Of a stretch of DNA of 64,000 nucleotides, positions 50,581 to 58,974 are shown piece after piece. How positions within the stretch are numbered: position 1 is the first letter of the stretch; each line of letters begins with the position of its first letter. The notes under the pieces were generated by a model. The model had not been told where the DNA came from and did not search any database. It worked only from the letters and a program-made list of their open reading frames with translations. Source of the DNA: Microbacterium ureisolvens (GTDB lineage: Bacteria; Actinomycetota; Actinomycetes; Actinomycetales; Microbacteriaceae); the NCBI RefSeq assembly GCF_019511645.1, contig NZ_JAEUAX010000007.1:62001-126000 (forward strand). The letters are read 5' to 3'. A program made the translations under genes and the position numbers.

Positions 50581-51363
50581 TCAGCGGGTGATGTCGCGCA
50601 CCGTGCCCTTGTCGAGGCGCAGTCGGCGCCGGGCGCGTCGCGCGACGGCCGAGTCGTGCGTCACGACGACGAGCGTGAGCCCTTCCTCGTTGAGCGACTG
50701 GAGCACGGCGAGGATCTCGTCGCGCATGCTCTCGTCGAGGTTGCCGGTGGGCTCGTCGGCGAGGAGCACGCGTGGACGCTTGACGATGGCACGCGCGATC
50801 GCGACGCGCTGCTGCTGACCGCCCGACAGCTCGCCGGGCCGGTGGTCCGCGCGCTCGGCGAGACCGACGTGCGTGAGGGCCTCGGCGACGCGTGCGCGGC
50901 GCTCGTCCCTCGACAATCCCAGCGGCTCGAGCGCCATGTCCACGTTCTCGTGAGCCGTGAGCGTCGGGATGAGGTTGAATCCCTGGAACACGAAGCCGAT
51001 CTCGTGCGCGCGGATGCGGCCGAGCTCGCGGTTGTTCGCGGTCGCGATGTCGATCTCGCCGAGGTGCACCGAGCCGGTGGTGGGCCGGTCCAGCGCGCCC
51101 AGCAGCTGCAGGAGCGTCGACTTTCCGCCGCCGGTCGGGCCCTGGATCGTGACGAAATCGCCTGCCTCGATGGTGAGGTCGACGCCCGCGAGCGCCTTCA
51201 CGATGCGGCCCTTCTGCGAGTAGGTGCGGGTCACGCCTTCGAGACGGTACCGCGCCGGGGGCGCAGCATCCGGAACTGATTGCGGCTCGGTGTCGATGAT
51301 GGTCATGACGTGCTCTCCCGTCGGTGAGGTGAGTTCGGGTGCGGTGGGGATGTGGTCGGCCAT
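50581..51363 (-). CDS. ABC transporter ATPase, MacB/LolD-like
   Basis: 260 aa ATPase of the MacB/LolD group. Walker A GPTGGGKSTLLQLL, Q-loop FVFQGFNLIPTLTAHENV, signature LSGGQQQRVAIARAIV, Walker B VLLADEPTGNLD and the H-loop VVTHD are intact. ATG at 51363 has GAGG 6 nt before it and is 8 nt after the permease stop; ATG at 51306 with GGGAGAG upstream would be shorter and is a second choice. It works with the adjoining permease in export or envelope stress defence. Confidence 0.93.
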   Translation of the reverse strand: MADHIPTAPELTSPTGEHVMTIIDTEPQSVPDAAPPARYRLEGVTRTYSQKGRIVKALAGVDLTIEAGDFVTIQGPTGGGKSTLLQLLGALDRPTTGSVHLGEIDIATANNRELGRIRAHEIGFVFQGFNLIPTLTAHENVDMALEPLGLSRDERRARVAEALTHVGLAERADHRPGELSGGQQQRVAIARAIVKRPRVLLADEPTGNLDESMRDEILAVLQSLNEEGLTLVVVTHDSAVARRARRRLRLDKGTVRDITR

Positions 51364-51371
51364 GGGATGCC

Positions 51372-52841
51372 TCAACCGACCGATCGGAGCGCTTCGGCGG
51401 GGCTCAGCCGGGCCGCGCGCCAGCCGCCGAACGCGCCGGCGACGAGACCGCCTAGGACCGCGATGCCGACCGCGGCGACGACGACCCACAGGGTGATCGG
51501 TGCGGAGAGCACGATGTCGGTGCCGGCCGACTGCATGGCGCTGCCGAACGCACCGGGCCCGCCGCCCATCGGGGCGCCGCCCTCGCCACCGGGGCCGAAC
51601 GTCTGCGCCGTCGGGGCTGTCGAGATCGTCGGCGAGATGAGGTTGATCGCGAGAATGCCGGCGAGGCCGATGACGAGTCCACCGACGCCGCCGATCGCGC
51701 CCTGCACGACCGACTCCCCCGCGACCTGGCCGACCACGCGGCCGTTCGACCAGCCGATGGCCTTGAGCGTGCCGAACTCGCGGGTGCGACGCGAGACGCC
51801 GGAGATCGTGAACAGCACCGCGAGGACGAGCGCCACCGCGAGGACGATGATCGAGAGCCACGTGCCGAGGTTGGTGATCAGTGACGAGGCGCTCGAGAGC
51901 GATCCCGACACGGTGGAGGCCAGGTCCGACTGCGAGCTGACGGTCGCCTCCGGCAGCTCCTCCTGGATCGCCGCCTGCACCGAGGCGATCGAGTCCGACG
52001 AGTCGGCCTGTACGTAGACCGTCGACACGACATCGCCCGCGCCGGAGAGCTCCTGCGCCACGTCGAGGGGGATGTACACGTTCGACGCGGTGTCGGCCTC
52101 GTCCGAGGTGGACGTGACGATGCCGACGACCTCGAAGTCCTGGCCGCCGACGTCGATGGTGTCGCCGACGGCGAGCTCCGCCGTGGTGGCGTAGGTCGCA
52201 TCGAGCACGGCCACATACGCGCCCTCGTCGGAGGACTCGAGGCCGCGACCGTCGGACACCTCCACGGCCGACAGCGGGCCGACCGCGTCCGCCGACGGAT
52301 CGATGCCCAGAACCGTGAACGAGTCGACGTCGAACGAGCCGCCGCCGAAGCTGCCGCCCTCCCCCTGCTGCGGCGGCTGCGCCTGCGTCACGTCGCCCTC
52401 GGCGCCGTCGGCCGGGCGCTGCGGCAGCTCTCCCGAGAAGGTCGAGTTCGTGAGGCTCAGTGCCCCGGACGCCGCGGCGACGCCCTCCACCTCCGCGACC
52501 GTTTCGACGGTGGAGGCGTCGAGCGTGCCGCGCATGAAGTCCGTCATGAGGCGGGACTGACTCAGCTCGGTCGTACCGTCGTCGGTCGTCGAGCCGGCGT
52601 CCTCGCCGAAATCGAAGCGCGCGCCGCCGCCCTCACCGGGCTCCGCCTGGGCTCCGGTGACCGTGAGGTCGGTGCCGACGCCGTAGACGGACTCGAGCGC
52701 CTTCGCCTGTGCGGAGCTCACCCCCGCGGCGAGCGAGTTCACGATCATCACGAGCGCGATGGCGATCGCGAGGCCGGCGGCCACGATGATCGTCTGCTTC
52801 TTGCGGCCGGCCAGCTCCCGCCGCAGATAGGTCATGTACAT
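51372..52841 (-). CDS. MacB/FtsX-type ABC transporter permease
   Basis: 489 aa. One membrane helix near residues 18-38, a large external domain (about 40-330, MacB periplasmic-core type), then three helices near 335-360, 385-410 and 445-475 in the FtsX domain, with SRRTREFGTLKAIGWSNGRVVGQVAGESVVQGAIGG. The external loops contain unusual Gly/Glu/Asp/Gln-rich stretches, including a FGPGGEGGAPMGGGPG loop. ATG at 52841 has AGGAGGA upstream. Forms a two-gene unit with the ATPase; divergent from a two-component system that probably controls it. Confidence 0.91.
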   Translation of the reverse strand: MYMTYLRRELAGRKKQTIIVAAGLAIAIALVMIVNSLAAGVSSAQAKALESVYGVGTDLTVTGAQAEPGEGGGARFDFGEDAGSTTDDGTTELSQSRLMTDFMRGTLDASTVETVAEVEGVAAASGALSLTNSTFSGELPQRPADGAEGDVTQAQPPQQGEGGSFGGGSFDVDSFTVLGIDPSADAVGPLSAVEVSDGRGLESSDEGAYVAVLDATYATTAELAVGDTIDVGGQDFEVVGIVTSTSDEADTASNVYIPLDVAQELSGAGDVVSTVYVQADSSDSIASVQAAIQEELPEATVSSQSDLASTVSGSLSSASSLITNLGTWLSIIVLAVALVLAVLFTISGVSRRTREFGTLKAIGWSNGRVVGQVAGESVVQGAIGGVGGLVIGLAGILAINLISPTISTAPTAQTFGPGGEGGAPMGGGPGAFGSAMQSAGTDIVLSAPITLWVVVAAVGIAVLGGLVAGAFGGWRAARLSPAEALRSVG

Positions 52842-53030
52842 GGGTCTCCTCCTGGGCGGGCGGAATGCCGGCCGTCGTCGTGACGCTACGAAGGGATGTG
52901 ATGCGCCTCTCCAGCGGGAGCTAGGTGCGACCTATGAAGGCGACAGCGCAGTCGCGAGGCGAGAGCTGAGGAGCGCCGGGTTCCCGACTCGCAGCCTTCC
53001 TTTCGGGAGCGGCCGATCTCACAGCCGCTG

Positions 53031-53058
53031 CATAGCCGGCTCCATAGGAACCGCATAG
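53031..53058 (+). promoter_or_regulatory. Phased CATAG direct repeats upstream of response regulator
   Basis: CATAG occurs at 53031, 53043 and 53054, spaced 12 and 11 nt, as direct repeats on one face of the helix. OmpR-family regulators bind such repeats. They lie 22-49 nt before the regulator's ATG. The rest of the 52842-53079 gap includes GCGTCCA-CAA-TGGACGC (53063-53079), an inverted repeat touching the start codon. Confidence 0.45.
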
Positions 53059-53079
53059 GAAGGCGTCCACAATGGACGC

Positions 53080-53808
53080 ATGACCAACCCCGCACCGGCA
53101 CTCCTGCGTCCCGACGGCTCGAACCTCCGCGTCCTCGTGGTCGACGACGAGCAGATGCTCACCGACCTGCTGTCGATGGCGCTGCGCATGGAGGGTTGGG
53201 AGGTCCGCACCGCGGGCTCCGGCTTCGAGGCGCTGCAATCGGCGCGCGAGTTCGAGCCCGATGCGATGGTGCTCGACATCATGATGCCCGATCTCGACGG
53301 CATGGCCGTGCTGCAGCGGCTGCGTCAGGCCGGCGACGACGTGCCGGTGCTGTTCCTGACCGCCAAGGACGCCGTGACGGACCGGGTCGCGGGGCTCACC
53401 GCCGGAGGCGACGACTACGTCACGAAGCCCTTCAGCCTCGAAGAGGTGGTCGCACGCCTGCGCGGGCTGATGCGTCGCGCCGGCACCGCCCATGCCGCGG
53501 GCGCCGAGCCGATCCTCCGCGTCGGGGACCTCACCCTGAACGAGGACAGCCACGAGGTCGAGCGCGCGGGCTCCGAGATCGAGCTCACCGCGACCGAGTT
53601 CGAGCTGCTGCGCTACCTCATGCGCAACCAGCGTCGCGTGGTGTCGAAGGCGCAGATCCTGGACCGCGTGTGGAACTACGACTTCGGCGGCCGCTCCAGC
53701 GTCGTTGAGCTCTACATCTCGTACCTTCGCAGGAAGATCGACGCGGGCCACGAGCCCCTCATCCACACCGTGCGCGGCGTCGGATACATGATCAAGGCGC
53801 CGCAGTGA
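53080..53808 (+). CDS. OmpR-family response regulator
   Basis: 242 aa. Receiver with D22/D23, phospho-acceptor D66 in MVLDIMMPDLDG, T in FLTAKD and K in TKPFSLEE; winged-helix domain with TATEFELLRYLMRNQRRVVSKAQILDRVWNYDFGGRSSVVELYISYLRRKID, the MprA/TcrA-like arrangement. The first 14 residues are an extra tail. CACAAT lies 6 nt before the ATG. Its stop overlaps the kinase's GTG (GTGA). Divergent from the MacB-like ABC genes, a likely target. Confidence 0.92.
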   Translation: MTNPAPALLRPDGSNLRVLVVDDEQMLTDLLSMALRMEGWEVRTAGSGFEALQSAREFEPDAMVLDIMMPDLDGMAVLQRLRQAGDDVPVLFLTAKDAVTDRVAGLTAGGDDYVTKPFSLEEVVARLRGLMRRAGTAHAAGAEPILRVGDLTLNEDSHEVERAGSEIELTATEFELLRYLMRNQRRVVSKAQILDRVWNYDFGGRSSVVELYISYLRRKIDAGHEPLIHTVRGVGYMIKAPQ

Positions 53809-55388
53809 CGTCCGACGGGAACCCCACGACGGGGACAGTGGCGGATGCCTCGGCCGGCGCAGACGCGCGGGCAGAGGCATCCGGTGACTTCGTGGAAGCC
53901 CCGGCCGAGGCGCTCCCCCGCCGCGCGCCGTGGACGCTGCAGCGCCGGCTCATCGTCACCGTCGTCGGCATCACGTCGTTCATCATGGTGCTCGTCGCCG
54001 TCGCGACCAGCGCGATCCTCGGCCAGGTGCTGGAACAGCAGCTGGAGGCGGAGGTGAAGTCCGCCCAGCAGAGTGTCGAGTTCATGCGCGTGCCCATCGC
54101 CTCCGGATTCACCGCGCAGCAGATCCTCGAGCAGCAGCCGGCGCCGCGTCCAGGGTTCTTCCTCGCCGTCGAGTCGACGCGCGGCGAGCCTTCGGCCGCG
54201 GTCGTCGACTCCGAGGGCGACGTCGTCGCCCTCACGGACGACCAGATTCAGTCCATCGCCGACAGCCTGAAGAACCAGCGCGGGCAGTTCGTCGTGACGA
54301 TCGACGGACTCGGCACCTACCGCATCGAAGGGGTCCCACTGGGAAACGCCTTCGCGATCGTCGGCCTGTCTCGCGCCGGGATCACCGAGACCCTCTCCCG
54401 GATGCTGATCACGATCGGCCTCCTCACGGCGGGCGGCCTGCTCCTCCTCGCCGTCGCGACCGCCTGGACGATCCGCCGAGGGCTGGCTCCGCTGCGCGCC
54501 GTCGCCGACACCGCCGCGCGGGTGTCGTCGCTGCAGCTGGACCAGGGCGAGGTCTCGATCGCGGAACGGGTGCCGGTGCGGCAGGCCGACCCGCGCACCG
54601 AGGTGGGACGCGTCGGGGCGGCCCTCAACACGCTGCTCGATCACGTCGACGAGTCGCTCACCGCCCGCCAGCGCAACGAAGAGCGCATGCGCAGCTTCGT
54701 CGCCGACGCCAGCCACGAACTGCGCACGCCCCTCGCGTCGATCCGCGGGTACTCCGAGCTGTCGCTCACGGCGCTGGGCCGCGGGCAGAGCACGGCGCTC
54801 GAGACGACCGAGGCGTCGCTGGAGCGCATCCAGGCGCAGTCGCTGCGCATGACCTCGCTCGTCGAGGACCTGCTGCTGCTCGCCCGGCTCGACGAGGGCC
54901 AGGAGCTCGTCTACGGCACCGTGGACCTGACCCGGCTCGCGATCGACGCGGTCGCCGACGTCACGCCCACAGGGCCCGACCACGAGTGGGTGCTCGAGGT
55001 GGGCGACGAGCCGGTTCTCATCGCCGGAGACACCGGACGCCTGCACCAGGTCGCCGCGAACCTGCTCGCCAACGCCCGCACGCACACGCCGGCCGGCACC
55101 ACGGTCACCGTGAGCGTGTCGCGCAACGGTCACGACGCGATCCTCCGCGTGCACGATGACGGCCCGGGGATCGACCCCTCGATCAAGGACGAGCTCTTCG
55201 AGCGCTTCTCCCGCGCCGATCGCTCACGTGCCCGTCAGACCGGCGGCACCGGCCTCGGGCTCTCGATCGCCCGTGCCATCGTCGACGCCCACGGCGGCAG
55301 CATCCGTGTCGAAAGCGCGCCCGGCGACACCACCTTCGAGGTGCGTCTGCCCGCTCGCCCCGCCGACCCCGTGGTCAGTAGCCGCTGA
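53805..55388 (+). CDS. Two-component sensor histidine kinase
   Basis: 527 aa. About 45 cytosolic residues, a membrane helix (about 50-72), an external sensor of about 125 residues, a second helix (about 200-222), HAMP, HisKA with H304 in DASHELRTPLASIRGYSEL, and HATPase with NLLANARTHTPAG, VHDDGPGID and GGTGLGLSIARAIV. MprB/TcrY-like. GTG at 53805 overlaps the regulator stop by 4 nt. Its 3' end overlaps the convergent reductase gene by 14 nt, so the two stop codons lie within each other's genes. Confidence 0.92.
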   Translation: MTSDGNPTTGTVADASAGADARAEASGDFVEAPAEALPRRAPWTLQRRLIVTVVGITSFIMVLVAVATSAILGQVLEQQLEAEVKSAQQSVEFMRVPIASGFTAQQILEQQPAPRPGFFLAVESTRGEPSAAVVDSEGDVVALTDDQIQSIADSLKNQRGQFVVTIDGLGTYRIEGVPLGNAFAIVGLSRAGITETLSRMLITIGLLTAGGLLLLAVATAWTIRRGLAPLRAVADTAARVSSLQLDQGEVSIAERVPVRQADPRTEVGRVGAALNTLLDHVDESLTARQRNEERMRSFVADASHELRTPLASIRGYSELSLTALGRGQSTALETTEASLERIQAQSLRMTSLVEDLLLLARLDEGQELVYGTVDLTRLAIDAVADVTPTGPDHEWVLEVGDEPVLIAGDTGRLHQVAANLLANARTHTPAGTTVTVSVSRNGHDAILRVHDDGPGIDPSIKDELFERFSRADRSRARQTGGTGLGLSIARAIVDAHGGSIRVESAPGDTTFEVRLPARPADPVVSSR

Positions 55389-56946
55389 AGGCGTCGGTCG
55401 TGATCGAGCGGGCCTTCTCGAGCGCGGGGGCGAGCTCGGCGATCAGGCCCGCCGGGCCGGAGATGTACGCGTGGCGCGCGGCGATGTCGGGCACGACCCT
55501 CACGAGGCCGTCGGCGTCGAGGCGCACGCCCTGCGCCCACGTCCAGTGGGCGGGGAGGTCGGCAGGCCGGTCGCGCGTGAACACCACGACGCGGGCTCCG
55601 GATGCCTCGATCTCATCGCGGTACGCCAGCTCCGAGGAGTCCGACGCGACGTAGACCAGGACCACGTCGCGGTCGAGGCCCATCGCCCTCGCCTGGCCGA
55701 GCTGTGACACGAACGGCGTCACGCCGATGCCGGCTGCGACCATGAGGATCGGCGCGGCGTCGCGCTTGGGGAGCAGGAAGTCGCCCCACACGCCGGTGAT
55801 GGCGAGCTCGTCCCCGGGCTCGACCAGCGCGAGCGCCTTCTTGTACGAGCTGAGCGCCTGTGAGGTCTTCCCCTCCTTGAAGGCGACCTTGACGAACGGC
55901 AGGTCGGCCGGCGCCGACGCGATGCTGAACTCGCGGCGCGTGCCGCGCGCGTCGGGGTGGCGGTGCGGCACCTCGAGCTCGAGGTACTGGCCGGGCAGGA
56001 ACGCGAGCCGGTCGTGCACGCGGAACGTGAGCTCCTGGACGGTCGGGGTCGGCTCCGAACGCGCGACGAGCGTGAGCCGCACCGCGGTGCGCACGGCGAA
56101 CGCGAAGGCCACGAGGTTGCCGACCAGGAGCGCGCGCTCCTGGCCGAGGGTGATGTCGCCGACCGGGATCGGCCAGCCCGCGAGCACCCCCACGACACCG
56201 GCGACGACGAACTGCTGCCAGCGGCGCGGTGGGAGCGTCAGCGGCTCGGAGAGCATGAACGCGCCGAGGAAGAGGAACGGCGACGACCACAGGACCGGCC
56301 AGAGGAGATCCAGCACCTCGGTCTGGAGGCCCGCCTGCTGGTACTGCACCGAGGTGCGGATGACGGCGACCGCGACCGCGACCACGAGGAACACCGCGAT
56401 GACGCGCACCTTCTCGGTGCGCACGAGGACGGCCAGGCCCAGCAGGATCACCGGCGCGGCGAGCGCGGGCGTGCCCACCCACCACGCCGAGGCGCCCAGC
56501 GCGGGCCACGCGAGGCTCAGGAGGGTCAGGACGGTCGCGCCGACCGCCGCGGGGTTGAAGATGTGGCGGCCGCGCCATGCGAGCACGTACTTCGACAGCG
56601 AGGCGACGGCCGCAGCGATCGCGATCCCGATGAGCCCGACCAGCTCGTACGTCGGACGCAGCACGAACAGGAGGATGTGCGCCGTGATGAGCGACGATTC
56701 GAGCCGCCACGGGAGCTTCAGCACGCGCTGGGCGGCGGCATCCACCCCCACGCACACGGCCGAGAGCACGACCAGCGTCGCGATCAGCTCGAGGGGGTCG
56801 GGCCCGACGAGGCCGAAGAGAGACAGCAGCACCGCCACGACGGCGAGCGCGGCGAGCGCGAAATAGGCGAGGCGGTACATCGACATGCGGCCGAGCACCG
56901 CGAAGACGCGGTTCCAGAGGGCGGTGAGCGATCCCATGCGCGTCAC
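55375..56946 (-). CDS. NqrB/RnfD-like membrane domain fused to ferredoxin-reductase domain
   Basis: 523 aa fusion. About nine membrane helices (residues 20-290) of the NqrB/RnfD type, with RLESSLITAHILLFVLRP, RGRHIFNPAAVGATVL and FMLSEPLTLPPRRW. The cytosolic half (about 295-523) is an FNR module: FLPGQYLELEVPH, FAD-binding RREFSIASAPADL, and NAD(P)-binding GIGVTPFVSQLGQARAMG and YISGPAGL. It likely takes electrons from NAD(P)H and passes them through the membrane. GTG at 56946 overlaps the MOSC stop. Last gene of a four-gene coupled operon. Confidence 0.85.
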   Translation of the reverse strand: MTRMGSLTALWNRVFAVLGRMSMYRLAYFALAALAVVAVLLSLFGLVGPDPLELIATLVVLSAVCVGVDAAAQRVLKLPWRLESSLITAHILLFVLRPTYELVGLIGIAIAAAVASLSKYVLAWRGRHIFNPAAVGATVLTLLSLAWPALGASAWWVGTPALAAPVILLGLAVLVRTEKVRVIAVFLVVAVAVAVIRTSVQYQQAGLQTEVLDLLWPVLWSSPFLFLGAFMLSEPLTLPPRRWQQFVVAGVVGVLAGWPIPVGDITLGQERALLVGNLVAFAFAVRTAVRLTLVARSEPTPTVQELTFRVHDRLAFLPGQYLELEVPHRHPDARGTRREFSIASAPADLPFVKVAFKEGKTSQALSSYKKALALVEPGDELAITGVWGDFLLPKRDAAPILMVAAGIGVTPFVSQLGQARAMGLDRDVVLVYVASDSSELAYRDEIEASGARVVVFTRDRPADLPAHWTWAQGVRLDADGLVRVVPDIAARHAYISGPAGLIAELAPALEKARSITTDAFSGY

Positions 56947-57497
56947 ACCGGCTGGAGGGGCTCGAAACGACCCGCAGGCGGGAGGGCACGGATGCGGTCG
57001 CCCGGGCGGACGATGCCACCCGTGAGGACGACCGACATGACACCGGCCAGCCGCACCGTGGCGCCCGTGTCGTCGACGTGGACCAGTTCCTTCATGAGCC
57101 CTTCCGAGAGTCCGTTGATCTGCGCACAGGGGTTGCGGAGCCCGGTGATCTCGATCACGGCGTCCTCCCCCAGCTCGAGCCGCGTGCCGCGCGAAAGCCC
57201 GAGCAGATCGATGCCGGCGGTCGTGATGTTCTCGCCGAGAGCTCCGGGGGTCACCGCGTGTCCGCGGTCGGCCATGTCGTCGAACAGCTCGGCGTGGATG
57301 AGGTGCACCTGCCGGAGGTTCGGCGTCGACGGGTCCCGCTTGATGCGGGAGAGGTGCTGCACGGTGGCGCCGGCGTGGGCGTCACCCTCGACGCCGACCC
57401 CGGCGATCAGGGTGATGCTCTCGCGCGCCGGCTTGCTGAAGCGATGCGCGTCGTCGCGCGCGACGGCGACGACGTGTCCGGGGAGGGGCTCGGTCAC
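56943..57497 (-). CDS. MOSC domain protein
   Basis: 184 aa, a stand-alone MOSC (molybdenum cofactor sulfurase C-terminal) domain. GVEGDAHAG, GALGENITTAGIDLLGL and the conserved cysteine C124 in GLRNPCAQI are present. MOSC proteins bind molybdenum cofactor or transfer sulfur. It overlaps ApbE (GTGA, 57494-57497) and the reductase gene (56943-56946) by 4 nt each, so it is translated as part of the flavin operon; its role there is unexplained. Similar to the YiiM group, which reduces N-hydroxylated compounds with a reductase partner. Confidence 0.88.
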   Translation of the reverse strand: MTEPLPGHVVAVARDDAHRFSKPARESITLIAGVGVEGDAHAGATVQHLSRIKRDPSTPNLRQVHLIHAELFDDMADRGHAVTPGALGENITTAGIDLLGLSRGTRLELGEDAVIEITGLRNPCAQINGLSEGLMKELVHVDDTGATVRLAGVMSVVLTGGIVRPGDRIRALPPAGRFEPLQPV

Positions 57498-58429
57498 CGT
57501 TCCAGGCTATTCGCTCGCGCACCGGGCGCGGTCCGCGCCCCGCTGCCGGGGCGCACGAAGAGGTCGGCGCGGCAGCCGGGCGACCACTCGACGCGGCCGT
57601 CGGTGGTCATGCGCACCCACTCGACGCCCCACTCGTGCGCGAGGCGCGGGCCGCCGTCGAAGAACAGCGCCGTCGCGACCGCGTCGGCGGTCATCGCGTC
57701 GGGCGCCACCGCCCACGTCGCCGCGATGGTCCTGACCGGCTGTCCGGTGCGCGCGTCGAGCACGTGGTGCAACGTCGTCCCTGTCGCCGACGGCCACGCG
57801 CGCCGGTTGATCGCGGACGCGCAGAGCGCAGCATCCACCAGCTCCCACACCCCGATCGCGCGTCGCGGATCGAACGGATGCTCCAGCCCGATGCGCTGCG
57901 GACGCCCCCGCACGGCGAGGTCCCCACCGGCGTCGACGGTGATGTCCGCGGACTCGGTGAGCGACAGGAGGCCGAGCACGAGATCGACCAGACGGCCCTT
58001 GCCGAGCGCACCGACGTCGAGTGCAGCGGGTTCGGCGAGCGCGAGGCGACCGCTGTGCCAGTCGAGCCGCTCGCGCCAGTCGACGGGCGCGGCGACCGGC
58101 CCGGCGTCGTGGAACGAGTAGCGGGCGTCGTAGCCGAGCGCGTCGAGGGACGCGCCGACGAGCGGATTGACCGCGCCGTCGGTCGCGTCCGACACCGCGG
58201 CGAGGGCGTCGAGCATAGGCGCCGCGTCCTCGGGCGCGGGGATCGATCCCCCGGTGCGAGCCAGTGCGCTCACGTCGGAGTCGGGCCGGAACCGCGACCA
58301 TGCGCGGTCGAACGCCTCGATCCGCGCGGTCACCTCCTCGCGCACGGCCGCGGGAAGCGGGCGCTCGGTGACGATCTCCCACGTCGTGCCGATGGCGTCG
58401 AAGCGCCAGGACGCCGGCACAGGGTCCAT
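57494..58429 (-). CDS. apbE: FAD:protein FMN transferase (ApbE), no signal peptide
   Basis: Attaches FMN from FAD to Ser/Thr of target proteins. 311 aa. ApbE blocks: FDAIGTTWEIV at the N terminus, DVGALGKGRLVDLV, ITVDAGGDLAVRG, HHVLDARTGQPV and TADAVATALF, with the Mg-binding Asp/Thr region. The protein starts at the domain with no signal peptide or lipobox, so it should act in the cytosol. ATG at 58429 is 3 nt after the stop of the FMN-binding lipoprotein, its expected substrate. The stop overlaps the MOSC gene start. Confidence 0.93.
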   Translation of the reverse strand: MDPVPASWRFDAIGTTWEIVTERPLPAAVREEVTARIEAFDRAWSRFRPDSDVSALARTGGSIPAPEDAAPMLDALAAVSDATDGAVNPLVGASLDALGYDARYSFHDAGPVAAPVDWRERLDWHSGRLALAEPAALDVGALGKGRLVDLVLGLLSLTESADITVDAGGDLAVRGRPQRIGLEHPFDPRRAIGVWELVDAALCASAINRRAWPSATGTTLHHVLDARTGQPVRTIAATWAVAPDAMTADAVATALFFDGGPRLAHEWGVEWVRMTTDGRVEWSPGCRADLFVRPGSGARTAPGARANSLER

Positions 58430-58432
58430 GGG

Positions 58433-58903
58433 CTAATTCGCCGCTTCGGACTTGATCGCCTCGATGGCCTCGTTGAACCCACCGCTGGTGAGCGACGACC
58501 CGGCGACGCGGCTCACCTGGAGGTCGTCGATGTCCTCCCCGACCACCGCGTCGGCGATGCCACCGATGAACTGGCTCTGGTACTGCTCGGACTCGCGCTT
58601 CTGCGGGTCGCCGGTGACCTCGACCGCCGTGATGGTGTCGTCCTCGAGGGTCACCGTGACGGTGATGGTCTCCACGGACTCGGGCGTCGCGTAGGAGCCG
58701 TCCGCCGTGTAGGTGCCGTCGGCGTACGCGCCGGAACCGGTCGAGCCCGTGTCCGTCGAGGACGACGATCCGGTGTCGGGCGTAGCCTGTTCCTCGGCCT
58801 CCGAGGCGGTGGCGGCGCACCCCGAGAGGAGGGCGATACCCGCGACGGCGGTCAGAGCCGCTCCGGCGCGGACGGGGCGGGAAGGAAGTCGGCTGCCGGT
58901 CAT
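58433..58903 (-). CDS. FMN-binding domain lipoprotein
   Basis: 156 aa. Lipoprotein signal with lipobox LLSGC (Cys29), a Ser/Thr/Gly-rich linker (about 38-60) and an FMN_bind domain (about 65-156) with GTYTADGSYATPESVETITVTVTLEDD and the flavinylation region RVAGSSLTSGGF. The position matching the Thr of the NqrC-type SGAT motif is Ser137. It is probably an outward-facing one-electron carrier loaded by ApbE. ATG at 58903 has AGGAGG at good spacing. First gene of the flavin operon. Confidence 0.9.
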   Translation of the reverse strand: MTGSRLPSRPVRAGAALTAVAGIALLSGCAATASEAEEQATPDTGSSSSTDTGSTGSGAYADGTYTADGSYATPESVETITVTVTLEDDTITAVEVTGDPQKRESEQYQSQFIGGIADAVVGEDIDDLQVSRVAGSSLTSGGFNEAIEAIKSEAAN

Positions 58904-58974
58904 GGCGGTCCTCCTGGCTCGGGTCGGGCTCGTGCGGCGGGATGTCGCGTCGGATCGAATCCTGTCAAGCCCGC

